This document shows, in pieces, positions 11,079 to 20,589 of a stretch of DNA of 64,000 bases (its first letter is position 1; every line of letters begins with the position of its first letter). This stretch comes from Pelagophyceae sp. CCMP2097. Lineage: Eukaryota; Sar; Pelagophyceae. Under the pieces are notes generated by a model. That model was not told the origin of the DNA, ran no database searches, and saw only the letters and a list, made by a program, of their open reading frames with translations. The position numbers were made by a program, and so were the translations under genes. The DNA is taken from positions 212,375-276,374 of the forward strand of contig MU657210.1 in the NCBI GenBank assembly GCA_026770575.1. The letters run 5' to 3'.

Positions 11079-12512
11079 ATGTGTCAGACGGAAGCCACAC
11101 GAGTCACTGCCGCCCCTTTAGGCACGAAGCACGTCTACAAGTTCGTTTTGACCGGCGGTCCGTGCGCCGGCAAGACGACCGCTCTGGCCCGCCTCGCCGG
11201 ATACCTCCAGGAGCGCGGGTGCGATCCTTGCATCGTCGCGGCGCGCGTGCCCTGCAGCGCGCGCTGATTAGGTTCCGCGTCTACACGGTCCCCGAGGCCG
11301 TGACCATGCTCTGCACCAACGGCTTCTCCTGGGGCGACCTGGGGTCCGACGACAACGTCATCAACTTCCAGCGCACCATCCTCGACCTACAGTAAGTGCC
11401 TGAAGGTGGGATGGCCCTCTTGTGACTCTGTGTGACCGCTAGGCTGTCGCTGGAGGACAGCTTCGTCCGCGCGGCGGCGGCGACTGGCGCGCCCGCGGTG
11501 CTGCTCTGCGACCGCGGCGCGATGGACGGCGCGGCGTACATGCCTCGGCCCCTGTGGGCGGAGATGCTCCGAAGGCATGCGCGCGATTTGGGCGCGGAGG
11601 CGTTTGATCTGGACCGCGCGGAGATTGCGTACTGCGATCGCTACGACGCCATCTTCCACATGGTCACTGCCGCGGCGGGCGCGGAGCGCTTCTACACTCT
11701 GGAGAACAACACGGCCGCGCGCCACGAGACGCCCGACCTCGCACGCGGGCAAGATGCAAAGACGCAGACGGCGTGGTCCAAGCACCCTCGGCAAATCGTG
11801 TTTGACAATTCGGCAAAGTCGCTGGGCTTTGAAGGCAAGCTGCAGCGCGTCGTCGAGTCTGCGGCAAAAATCGTCGGCCTGCCCGTCCTGCCAAAGGGCA
11901 CGCGCAAGTTCCTGCTCGAAGAAACACCCGTAGAGGCCACGTTCGCCCGGCACTCTGTGGCGCTGACGTCGTTCACCGTGACCAAGACGTTCCTGCTCGG
12001 GGCGCCGACAGCGGTGACGCCGCGCGACGTCTCGTTCGACGTCGGCGGCCCGGCGGCGAGCGACCTGCCTCGCGTGGCGCACTCGTACGTGCGCAAGCGC
12101 ACGCAGGCCGGCGCCGCGTCGTACGGCTACGCGGCAGTCTTGGTGGACCCGGTGACGGGCGAGCGCTTCGAGCGCAAGCGGCGGTGCACGCCGCGCGAGT
12201 ACGCGGCGTACCTCGCGAATGCGGACCCGCAGAGGAAGCCCATCCACCAGCAGCGTTTTCACTTTCTCTGGTGCAACCAAAGCTTTGTCATTCACAAATA
12301 CCTCGACCGAAATCTCGCCATCCTCCACTGCCAGGTAGGCCGCCGAAAGAGACACCCTTCGAGAGCAGGGCAGTTTCGCGCCCTCCGCCGCACCGCCCCC
12401 GCCTTAGGCCGCGCGCCAGGACGGGTCGATCGACTTCCCGCCGTTCCTCCGCGTCAAAGCCGAAATCACCACAGACCAGACGCTCTCCGCGCACCACCTC
12501 TCGACGCTGTGA
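11079..12512 (+). CDS. TRPL translocation defect 14-like P-loop protein with CYTH-like C-terminus
   Basis: Model: exons 11079-11218, 11272-11391, 11443-12334 and 12408-12512. Introns of 53, 51 and 73 nt are all GT-AG; total 418 residues. The N-terminus has a Walker A motif in FVLTGGPCAGKTTALARL (residues about 22-40). An AAA_28-type NTPase domain follows (VPEAVTMLCTNGF; LLCDRGAMDG as the Walker B-like strand). The second half carries a CYTH-like beta-rich region (TFTVTKTFLL, VAHSYVRKRTQ, ERKRRCTPREYAAYL). The same two-part build is known in the animal protein TTD14, a GTP- and phosphoinositide-binding factor for membrane-protein trafficking, and in fungal and protist relatives. Role here is unknown; nucleotide-dependent trafficking is an inference. 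Confidence 0.8.
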
Positions 12513-12826
12513 CGATAAAGACCCTAGGATTACCTAACAACCTAATCACATGTCCTGCGCGCACCTGCCGTTTTTTTCAAGTCGCGCGCGCCTTCGAGGC
12601 CCCAAGCAAGAACTTGTTTCTTGAGCTGTACTACAATTGTATTGCTTGCTTAAGGTCCACCCTGGGTGGGGCTGGCCCAAAGGGGAATGTATTCTTGTAG
12701 TCCGCCAGAAACCTTTTTCGGCGATTTGACAAACGAAATAGTTGGTGGCGGCGCGGCGCTCGGCAGTTTTGAACAGCCCCGCCGGCGCGGCTCCCGGGCT
12801 TTCGCCGCCGGCGGCGCCTTTGGGGC
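12513..12826. other. intergenic with a dispersed repeat
   Basis: Spacer between two plus-strand genes. It holds repeat R1 (12642-12690) and an AT-richer leader. No other coding region is supported. Confidence 0.5.
12642..12690 (+). repeat. dispersed repeat R1, copy 1
   Basis: Begins TTGCTTGCTTAAGGTCCACC. A near-identical copy (about 44 of 47 bases) lies at 39430-39477 in the same orientation. The core CCACCC-T-GGGTGG is a small perfect hairpin. It is probably a fragment of a mobile or MITE-like element. Confidence 0.75.
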
Positions 12827-13500
12827 ATGTGGGCCCAAGCGCGGCAAGAGTTTGTCGCGAACAGTACAAAAGAGGCGGCGCCTGGACCAGAAGCGCCGCC
12901 CGACGCGGCGCCGCCCGCCACCGCCGCCGACGAGCCCGAGGCTATGGCGGCGGCGGTGCCGCCGCCGGACGCGACGGACGCGCCTACGCCGACGCAGACG
13001 CTCGAGCGCGCGCAGCAGGAATCGCAGGCCAAAGAGGCGCGCGTCCGCATGGCGCTCTCCGAGCAGCAGGCCCGGCTGCGCGAGGAATCCGCGCGGCTCA
13101 ACCTCGTGGAGACGGAGCTGCGCAAGCTGAACATGCAGGAGCAGGCGGATGTGGCCATCCTCCGCGGCAAGATCGAGTCGGCCGATCGCGACCTCGTCTG
13201 GCTCGAGCGAGACCTCAAGCAGAAGGAGGAAGCGCACAAGGCGGCGCGCAACACTGTCGAGACGCTCCAGGGCCGCAAGCGCGAGATGCACGAGTCCAAA
13301 ACGGCGTCTTTGGGGAAAACGACGACGCGAGAGGGCGACCTTCCTAGAGAAAGTGGGCCCACGTGTCGCCGGCTTTCGGAACGCTTCATAACAGGCACCT
13401 CGCGCTCATGGTGCTCTCGTCGGAGAAGCGCAAGGAGGAGAAGCTGACGGAGCTCCTCGCGCGGGTGAGCGAGCACGCCGCCGCGAACGCGGCATCATGA
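12827..13500 (+). CDS. coiled-coil protein, 2 exons
   Basis: Model: exon 1 12827-13305, intron 13306-13394 (89 nt, GTCTTT...ACAG), exon 2 13395-13500 ending TGA; 194 residues. The N-terminus is Pro/Ala-rich low complexity. Residues about 55-160 form one long charged coiled coil (QTLERAQQESQAKEARV; NLVETELRKLNMQEQAD; LVWLERDLKQKEEAHKA). The second exon continues the helix (SSEKRKEEKLTELLARV). The alternative unspliced reading ends in arginine-rich sequence and is less plausible. No domain identifies the function. Confidence 0.6.
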
Positions 13501-13745
13501 CCCGAGTCGGTTGACGTGTAACGAATTAAGATATTCCTTGGCGGACCTGCGCGACTTGCTTTTGTGCCGAACGAAACCATGTGACCGCAACCCGCCCTCT
13601 TTGCCCATGTACTGGAAAACCCGCTTGCTTTGCGTAAAAGAAATTGCAAGACCCTGAGGCTATCAGGCCTGCAGGATCAGAATTGGGCGAAAGGAAGGGT
13701 TCAGGGTTGACGTGAGACGGTCGCGCGACCCACGTCGGCGGCAGC

Positions 13746-16660
13746 ATGCGGCCGCTGGTGCTGGCGCTGCTCCTTCGCGGCGGCGATGCGTTGGCAAAGG
13801 TCGTCGGTCTGAACAAGTATAGCCACAACACTGCCGTGGCAATCATCGATGTGGAGAGTGGCCGTCTCGAGTTCGCTTCCGAGAAGGAACGTCTCACGCG
13901 CGCGAAGAACGACGGCGGAGCCTGCGGCGACCTCGTGCGCGCCGCGCTGGCATCGTGCGACGCGACGCTCGAAGACGTGCGTCGCTTTGGACTGGCGCGA
14001 AAGCGTGCACTTGCACTTGGGATCCGCCGACAGTGGGATCCGCCTATGCAACCATAGGTCGTCGGCCTGGCGCAGAACAACCACCACTCGTCCATTGCCG
14101 CCGACGAGTTTCGGTGGGCCAACGCGCTTGCGGCTGGCGTGACGCCGGGCGTCGACGGCGACGTGTTTGACGACGCAAACGTCCTCGCGAGTGTCCAACA
14201 AAGAACAGAGGTGTCGCACCACCTCGCGCACGCGCTGGGCGCGGCGTGGGGCGAGTGCTCCAGCGTGGCGCCGGCCACGGTTGTGGTCATGGACGGCATG
14301 GGCGAGTGCGCCGCTCGGCTCCGCGACGCCGCCATGCACTCCGACGCCCACCTGCAAGGCTTTGCCGACTGCGTCCACGCTTTGGACGGCGCCGTCCTCG
14401 GCCGCGACTTTTCAAAGGTGCCAGGGGGCGCGCGGGAGTGCGAGTCGGCCTACGTTTTCGAGAACGGTCAACTTCGGCCTTTGTTCAAGCGCTGGTGCCT
14501 CGCAAACGACGGCGCGCTCGGTGCGTCGCCTTTTTGCACAGCCGAAGAACTGACGGGAGTGACGACGAACATTTCTATCAATCTTCCGAGTGCCCGGGGT
14601 CGCCGAAACGGGCGCCGGGAGCTGACCGACTTCCATTTTCTACATTCTCCCAACCGACGTCGCGTTGATGACGTTTCCGACTCGTTTGGCTTTCTTCGAC
14701 TGCCACACTTAGGCTACAACGACTGGTTCCTGGCGCCGCTGGACTCTGTGGGCGCGGCGTATTCCGCCGTGTCGCACGTGGTCTTTGGCGACTGGAACGC
14801 CTGCGGCAAAGTCATGGGCCTCGCGCCCTGGGCCGACCCGACGGGCGCCGAAACCGTGCAGAGCTGGGGAAACGACTGCCTCGACTGGGCCGTGGACGCG
14901 CGCAGCGCCGTGGAGGCGCTCGACGCCGACAGCACGACGAAACGCATCTTCCGCGGCGCTGTCTGGGCCGGCGGCGATGCCGGCACGAGCCTCGCCATCG
15001 ACCGAAATGCGATTCGCCAGGTCCTGGAATCGGCCGCGCGGCACCTGTCGCCGGACTTTGAAGAACTGCCCGCAGCCGACCTCTGGAAGGCTTCTGACAC
15101 TGCCGCGGCCGCCGGAAACGGGGACCGCGCGAAACTGCTCCGGGCCTGCTGCGCCGTCCTCGCCTTCCGCGCGCAGCGCGAGTTGGAAGAGGCGACGCTC
15201 CCGTTTGTCGACGCCGTGGTGGCCGCCTGCGGCGCTCCCGAGGATCTGAAAGCCACAGAAGTCATCGTCTGCGGCGGCGTCGCGCTGAACTCCGTCCTCA
15301 ACGGCCGCATCGAGTCCAAATACCCGTTCCTCAAAGTGCCCTGCGCGCCCGGCGACGAGGGCGTCGCGCTCGGCTGCGCCGTCCACGCGCTCCACCGGGC
15401 CGACGCTTCAAAGAAGCCCGACCTTTCGCTCTTGCCCTACTCGGGTCAGTCTTGAACATTTATGGAGTGTCTCGACGGAAGACTAGGTTGTCTCTACGAC
15501 GAGTTGGACCACCAGATGGCAATCGAAGAGTTCCAGGAGTGGCTTTTACCCGTCGGCGTCTCGGGCGACGACGACGCCGTTTTGGAGGCGTGCGCGGCCG
15601 TCGTCGAGGGAGGAAACGGCGCCGTTTTCTGGTTCGACGGTCGAAGCGAGTTTGGCCCAAGAGCGCTGGGCCATCGGTCAATCGTCGCGTCGGCCTCAGA
15701 GCCGCGAATCGTCGACGCGATCAACGAGATAGTCAAGCAACGAGAAGACTTCCGGCCGTACGCTTCTTTTACGCTTTCGAGAGAGTCGCCATGGCATCAA
15801 CGGGCGTGGCATCGACGGCGGTCGTAGGCTGGCGCCGTCGCTGCTGCAAGAGGACGCGGCCTTGCTCTTTTCGGCGCCGTTCGATTCGGGCAAAACGCCG
15901 TACATGAGCCGCGTCTGGCGACTTTCCGAGGCGGCACAAGTGCCCGGCTGCGCCCACGTCGACGGCACCGCCCGGCCGCAGACCGTCGGTTCTACGCCGG
16001 CGCGGTACCGCTTGCTGCTAGAGGCCGTCAAGCGAAAGACGCGGCGCGGAATCGTGATCAACACGTCGTTCAACACGAAGCGGAGCGAGCCTATAGTAGA
16101 GTCGCCGCGCGGCGCCGTGTCTTCGTTTTTAGAGGCCGCGAGACGCAACACCGCGCACTCCAAGCCGCTCGCCAAACTCGTCCTTTCGCTCGGGCCGGGC
16201 CTGCTCTTCTCGCCGGCGTACTGCCCCATCGACGAGGCGACTGGGAAATTTAAGCGCGCTAAAGCCTCCAACCCGAGGCGGCGGCACGCTAGCTGGGTCG
16301 TCCGGAGAGAGGTCGACCAAGACGGCGACGACCGAGCAATCCTCCTCCTCCAGGACCTCGACGAGCCCCTCGAGGCGCGTCTGGCTGCACTGCGCCCCGC
16401 GTGGGAAAGCCATCGCATCCGCTCGTTAGGACGCCACTCGGACGTCGCGCGGACGTTTCGTATTCACCGACGAACTCGAGGCCTTAATCTACGAGCGGTG
16501 CGACGGCGAGACGGCGGCGGCCGAACTCGCCGAGGAGTTCGCAGAGGACGCCATCGACGACGCCGTCTCGGCGGAAGACGTCTACCTCCGTCTGGCGAGG
16601 CTCTGGCGGCACAATTTGGTCCAACTCCACTTGCAATCCAAAGATTCCAAGCAAAGCTGA
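13746..16660 (+). CDS. NodU/CmcH-type O-carbamoyltransferase with PqqD-like C-terminal domain
   Basis: Transfers a carbamoyl group from carbamoyl phosphate to a hydroxyl of a small molecule. Exons: 13746-13976, 14058-14520, 14713-15444, 15487-15757, 15828-about 16390, and about 16430-16660. The N-terminal Kae1-like domain shows VVGLNKYSHNTAVAI, then VSHHLAHALGAAW with the His pair, CGKVMGLAPW, and VIVCGGVALNSVLNGRI. The C-terminal domain shows WFDGRSEFGPRALGHRSI, FRPLAPSLL, HVDGTARPQTV and VINTSFNTKRSEPIVESP. All are diagnostic. The first residues are a hydrophobic leader. A last exon adds a PqqD-like segment (ELEALIYERCDGETAAAELA). The 192-nt stretch 14521-14712 has intron ends (GTGCGT...TTAG) but is in frame without stops. 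The junction before 16430 is not resolved. Substrate unknown. Confidence 0.85.
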
Positions 16661-17063
16661 TGAAGCCACGCGGGCGTTTAAGAAGCGTCGCAACGCGAAC
16701 GCAATGTTCTCTGGGTCCCTTGCTTGTTGCCCCGGGGCATTCAAATTCGAATCAAAGTGAACTGAATGATTCAAAAGACGGCCAACCGCCGAATTTCAAA
16801 AAGTGGCGCTGCGCAGTGGTGGGCCGCCTAAGGGCGCACCCATCCGAGCGCAGCCAGCGCCCCTCAGCGTCGTTCGAAACAGGTCGAGCATTCATTAATT
16901 TTTCCGACGTGAGGCGGGTGCGGCTCCACGCGGTGCGTTCACAGGCTGCGCCCCGCGCCGCGGTCCGCCCGGGAGCCGGGAGCCGCGTGGCTGCGCGGCG
17001 CAGGCCGGGTCGGGCTCGGTCGGCTCCGGTTCCCCGGTCCGCGGCGCGCTGGCTTCGCGCACT
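16661..17063. other. intergenic, no gene seen
   Basis: This 400-nt spacer lies between convergent genes. Its first part is AT-richer, probably the 3' UTR of the carbamoyltransferase. I see no supported coding or RNA feature. Confidence 0.45.
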
Positions 17064-17294
17064 TTACTTGGCCACGAGGCTGGCAGGCTCAAAGCGGCCG
17101 TCGTTGATGTAGCCCGTGAGGTGCGAGGAGAGCGAGGGCTTCGACTCGGGCTTCCAGACGGACTTGTAGTTGGCGGCCGTCTGCGCGCCCCAGTTCTCCG
17201 TCGCAGCCTTGAATTTCGGGTTCTCCGCGAGGACTGCGTCCCAAGCCGTGCCCAAAAGCTTGTCCAGCGACGCCGAAATGTCGTACTCCGGCAT
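17064..17294 (-). CDS. small protein or last exon, family not recognised
   Basis: A 76-residue frame begins MPEYDISASLDKLLGTAWDA and ends in FEPASLVAK with a TAA stop at 17064-17066. The composition is balanced and unlike the surrounding arginine-rich shadows, so it is likely real. A good acceptor (CCCTCGTAG) lies eight bases before the ATG on the minus strand. The piece could therefore be the last exon of a longer gene, but I cannot find the upstream exon. Soluble, no membrane segment. Confidence 0.5.
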   Translation of the reverse strand: MPEYDISASLDKLLGTAWDAVLAENPKFKAATENWGAQTAANYKSVWKPESKPSLSSHLTGYINDGRFEPASLVAK

Positions 17295-17387
17295 GGTGGA
17301 GCCTACGAGGGCGCGTGGCGCGCAGGCGATTTGAATCACGGCGCGCCAACCGCCGCCAGTCAAGCGCTGGGCCCCCTTAATATGAGA

Positions 17388-17417
17388 CCGCCACCGCCAC
17401 CGCCACCGCCACCGCCG
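17388..17417. repeat. CCGCCA hexanucleotide microsatellite
   Basis: About five copies of CCGCCA in a row, just before the GC-rich spacer preceding the 885-residue gene. Confidence 0.85.
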
Positions 17418-17706
17418 CACCGGTGGCGCCCGGACCCCGACGCTAGCGGACGACGCTCACGCGCGGACGCCGCGGGCGCACCGAATTAGAGACTTGGGAA
17501 TCGCTTGCGAAAACACCACCGATAATCGAGGCAGCCCGTGAACGGCACTGTGTGCGGTACCGAAGGTGCGTTGCGCTAATGCACCTTGCACAAGAGTCCT
17601 ACAGGTCGATAGATTTAGAGTCTAAGCTCTCAAAGCCTCTCGGGGGGGACTCGGGTGCGACCGAGGGGGGCCTTCCATAGCCTCGGTCTCGTCTCGGGAG
17701 GGTCCG

Positions 17707-20364
17707 ATGCTGTACGGTCTCGAGACGATGCCGAATAAGTTCGGTCTGGAGACGATGTCCACACTCATGTCCACCTCGATGTCGTCGCGGCCGGCAATAC
17801 GGGACCAGGAGCAGGCGGCGCGGCGCGCGGCGGACGCCGACGCGCTGCGGGCGCGGCAGGCCGCGGCCTCAGCCGTCGGCAACGCGCGCGACGCGGCGCA
17901 GCGGCTACGGCCGCTCGCCGACGCCGCCCGCCGCGACGCGCGCGCCGCCGGTGTGCGCGGCCTCGTCGATAAGTTCCGCGGCGCCAGCCCCGACTACTGG
18001 GCGCCCGCCGCCGGCGGCCCGCGCGCGCACGGCCGCGGCGGCGGCGTCGCGGCGCCGCTCCCCGGCGGCGCGACGTTCGCGACGGCCTTGCCCATGCGCC
18101 TCGCGCGGCCGCGGCTCTTCGAGCAGTTCTGGGACGAGGGCGAGCAGACCTTTGCGCTCCGCCCCATCGACCGCCCGGTTGCCGCACTCGCAGTCGAGGC
18201 GGCAAAGCCGGGGTCGCGCGGCTCCTCGAGGGCCTCGAGAGCTTCGAGAGCCTCCAGAGCTTCCATGCCCTCGAGCCCCTCGAGGGCCTCGAGCCTCTCG
18301 AGAGTCTCGAGAGCCTCGATGGCCGATGCCCTCGAGGGAGCCTCGGGCCCCTCGAGCCCCTCGAGGCCCTCAGAGAGAGCCTCGAGTCGAGGCGACTCGG
18401 ACTCGTCGGAAAGCGACCCAGAGGATGACCCGGCGGCGGAGGCGCAGACGGCCGAGGAGCAGGCGGCGTGGCATGCGGCCATGCGCGTTGCCTCTTCAAA
18501 GCTCTCTACCGTCTTCCCGTCGGACACGCGCAACAACTCGCTCGAGCGCAGGAACTCGCTCAAGAGCTTAGCCACGGGCCCCGACGCTGAGGCGCTGCGC
18601 AGGGCCGAGCTCGGGCTGCGCCGCTTTCTCACCGTCGTCGCGCCGGCGTTTGCGCAGGCCGTTTCAGACGTCGAGGCCCTGAACAAGGCCGTCGGCGTCC
18701 GCGCCGCCGAGCCGACGTGCTTTGCGCTCGCCACCGCGGCGCACGACGCCGCCGCCGAGCTCGTCGATGCGATTGACGCCGTCGACGACGCGGCGCCCAA
18801 TCGGCGCGCGCACAGTTTGCCGCCGGAAGACGTCGCCGAAGCGCTGCTCTACGCCAAGCGCTACGCCGCGCGCGCCCAGGCCGTCGCCGCGCAAGCCCTC
18901 AACGTCGTCGTCCAGCTCGCCAAGCAGCTCTTTGCCGACGGGGCCGAGGCGCTCTCCGACCGCGCGGCGGATGCCGTACGGCTCGGCGACGCGGCCCTGG
19001 ATGCCATGGCCGCGTACGTGCGGCACCTGCGCAACGCGCAGCGCGCGGACTCGTTTGGTGGGGCGTCGGCTGCCGTGCTCTTCGCCGTGCGCTGGCGGAG
19101 GCGCGCGAGGATCGCCACAGAGGCCAGAGGCCAAGTCTCCGCGTCCGCAAAGGCCGCCGAGGCCCGCGCTTTGCTCGAGGCCGCAGCTGCGCCGGCCCCG
19201 GCGGCGCCGCGGTCGTCTTCCTCGAGGTCGTCGCGCGGGTCAATGGGCGAGGCCCCCCAAGAAGACGTCTACGGCGTCGCGGCGGAAAAGTGGCGAAATG
19301 CGCTCATGCGCCAAGTGTCGTCCCGGAGCATCGAACGGAGGGCCGCCGCCGACGCCGCCGACGCCGCCGCGGCCGCGGGCGACGCCGCCGCGGCCACGCC
19401 CGCCCCCGCGGCGCGGGCCGGGGACGACGATGCCGCCGACTCCCGCTCCCTCGACCCGGAAGCACCCGACGACGACGCGCCGGCAACCGCGGCGCCGGGG
19501 TCCGCGGCGCCGGGGCCCGTGTCACCGAAGCCCGCGGCGGCCGGCGGCGGCGTTTCCGCGACTACGGCTTTGGGCCCGCCGCCCGTCGACGACGACATAG
19601 TCAGGCAGCGCCTCGGCCTCGTGAGCGCGCGGCGCATCGCGGCGCTGTGGCAGGGGCTCGACCCGTCCGCGCGCGGCCAGGTCGCTTTTAGCGCCCTCGC
19701 CGCTTTTGTCGAAAACGTAAGCGGGACGGGCCTCGCCGACTTCCGCGTCTCGCAAATCGAGGCCCGCGCCAGCGAAGAGGCCCGCGCCCGGAACGAGGCC
19801 GAGGGTCAGGACGACGACGGCGCGCCGCCGCTCTCGGTGCCGCGGCCGCTGTGGCTCTCCCACTTTGTCGACTTGGCGGCGGCCGAGGGCCTCGCTTACG
19901 TGGAGTCGCTCCTGGAAAAGTTCGAAACCACGGCGGCGCTGCCCCGGGCGCGTCTCGAGCGCAGAATGTCGACGCGCAGCTCGATCCGCAGCCTCGCCTC
20001 CGCGCCCGCAGACAACGACGCCGCCGCCTCGCCGAGCAGCCTTGCCGCCTCGCCGAGCGGCCTCGCCTTTTCGCGGTCCGAGCCGCATCTCCGCAGGGCC
20101 GCGCCCGACGCCGGCGCCGCGCCGGCGTACGGCGACGTCGCGGCGCGGATGCTCTGCTCGCCGAAGAGCTCGTCGATGCGGCCGCCTGCCTTCGGCAGCG
20201 ACTCGCAGTCGCCTCAAAACGCGAGCAGCCGCTCCCTCCTCCGGCACTCGAGCAGCCGCTCGCTCCTCGTCGTCATGCCGCCCGTCGTCGTGCCGCCCGC
20301 GCTCGGCCGGCGACGGGACTCGCAGAGGACATTAGAGCGCGAGGCGGACGACCCCTGGGGGTGA
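17707..20364 (+). CDS. large Ser/Arg/Ala-rich protein, 885 residues, no introns seen
   Basis: A single open frame runs from ATG 17707 to TGA 20362-20364. It contains an Ala-rich helical N-terminus (RRAADADALRARQAAASA) and an SRAS low-complexity tract (residues about 170-215) encoded by an imperfect CCTCGAGAG repeat. Next come a phospho-site-like segment (RRNSLKSLA) and a long helical middle (LGLRRFLTVVAPAFAQAVSD; QALNVVVQLAKQLFADG). Another Ala/Pro/Asp linker follows. A possible EF-hand-like helix pair lies near residue 640 (RIAALWQGLDPSARGQVAF), with the loop lacking most calcium ligands. The tail is rich in SRSLL repeats. I do not recognise the family. A cytoskeletal or scaffold role is only a guess from composition. 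Confidence 0.6.
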   Translation: MLYGLETMPNKFGLETMSTLMSTSMSSRPAIRDQEQAARRAADADALRARQAAASAVGNARDAAQRLRPLADAARRDARAAGVRGLVDKFRGASPDYWAPAAGGPRAHGRGGGVAAPLPGGATFATALPMRLARPRLFEQFWDEGEQTFALRPIDRPVAALAVEAAKPGSRGSSRASRASRASRASMPSSPSRASSLSRVSRASMADALEGASGPSSPSRPSERASSRGDSDSSESDPEDDPAAEAQTAEEQAAWHAAMRVASSKLSTVFPSDTRNNSLERRNSLKSLATGPDAEALRRAELGLRRFLTVVAPAFAQAVSDVEALNKAVGVRAAEPTCFALATAAHDAAAELVDAIDAVDDAAPNRRAHSLPPEDVAEALLYAKRYAARAQAVAAQALNVVVQLAKQLFADGAEALSDRAADAVRLGDAALDAMAAYVRHLRNAQRADSFGGASAAVLFAVRWRRRARIATEARGQVSASAKAAEARALLEAAAAPAPAAPRSSSSRSSRGSMGEAPQEDVYGVAAEKWRNALMRQVSSRSIERRAAADAADAAAAAGDAAAATPAPAARAGDDDAADSRSLDPEAPDDDAPATAAPGSAAPGPVSPKPAAAGGGVSATTALGPPPVDDDIVRQRLGLVSARRIAALWQGLDPSARGQVAFSALAAFVENVSGTGLADFRVSQIEARASEEARARNEAEGQDDDGAPPLSVPRPLWLSHFVDLAAAEGLAYVESLLEKFETTAALPRARLERRMSTRSSIRSLASAPADNDAAASPSSLAASPSGLAFSRSEPHLRRAAPDAGAAPAYGDVAARMLCSPKSSSMRPPAFGSDSQSPQNASSRSLLRHSSSRSLLVVMPPVVVPPALGRRRDSQRTLEREADDPWG
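18223..18400. repeat. imperfect 9-nt repeat tract encoding SRA/SRV units
   Basis: Tandem variants of CCTCGAGAG/GCTTCGAGAG inside the 885-residue gene. The tract encodes Ser-Arg-Ala units and stays in frame. Confidence 0.75.
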
Positions 20365-20589
20365 TCAAACTTGTCTTGTGCATCCTAAAAACACTGTGTG
20401 TCCGTGGCTCCCGCACCGCACGACGGGCCCAGCGAGGCGACCTCGGCACGCGCTCTCAAGAGATCGTCAATCTCAGGCTGACCGGCTCTGCCGATCTGCC
20501 GAAACCTTTTTCGTCGTTCGAAACTTTTTTGCAGAACGTCAGCGTCTGGTCCGCTCGCGCGCGCGCGCGGCGCTCCGCCTCGGTCCACG
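20365..20589. other. short intergenic leader
   Basis: Less GC-rich spacer between two plus-strand genes. It likely holds the 3' UTR of the first and the promoter of the second. No element identified. Confidence 0.4.

Noticed and set aside
16484..16774. 96-codon minus-strand frame at the end of the carbamoyltransferase
   Set aside because: Antisense to the PqqD-like exon, which has better composition and splice context.
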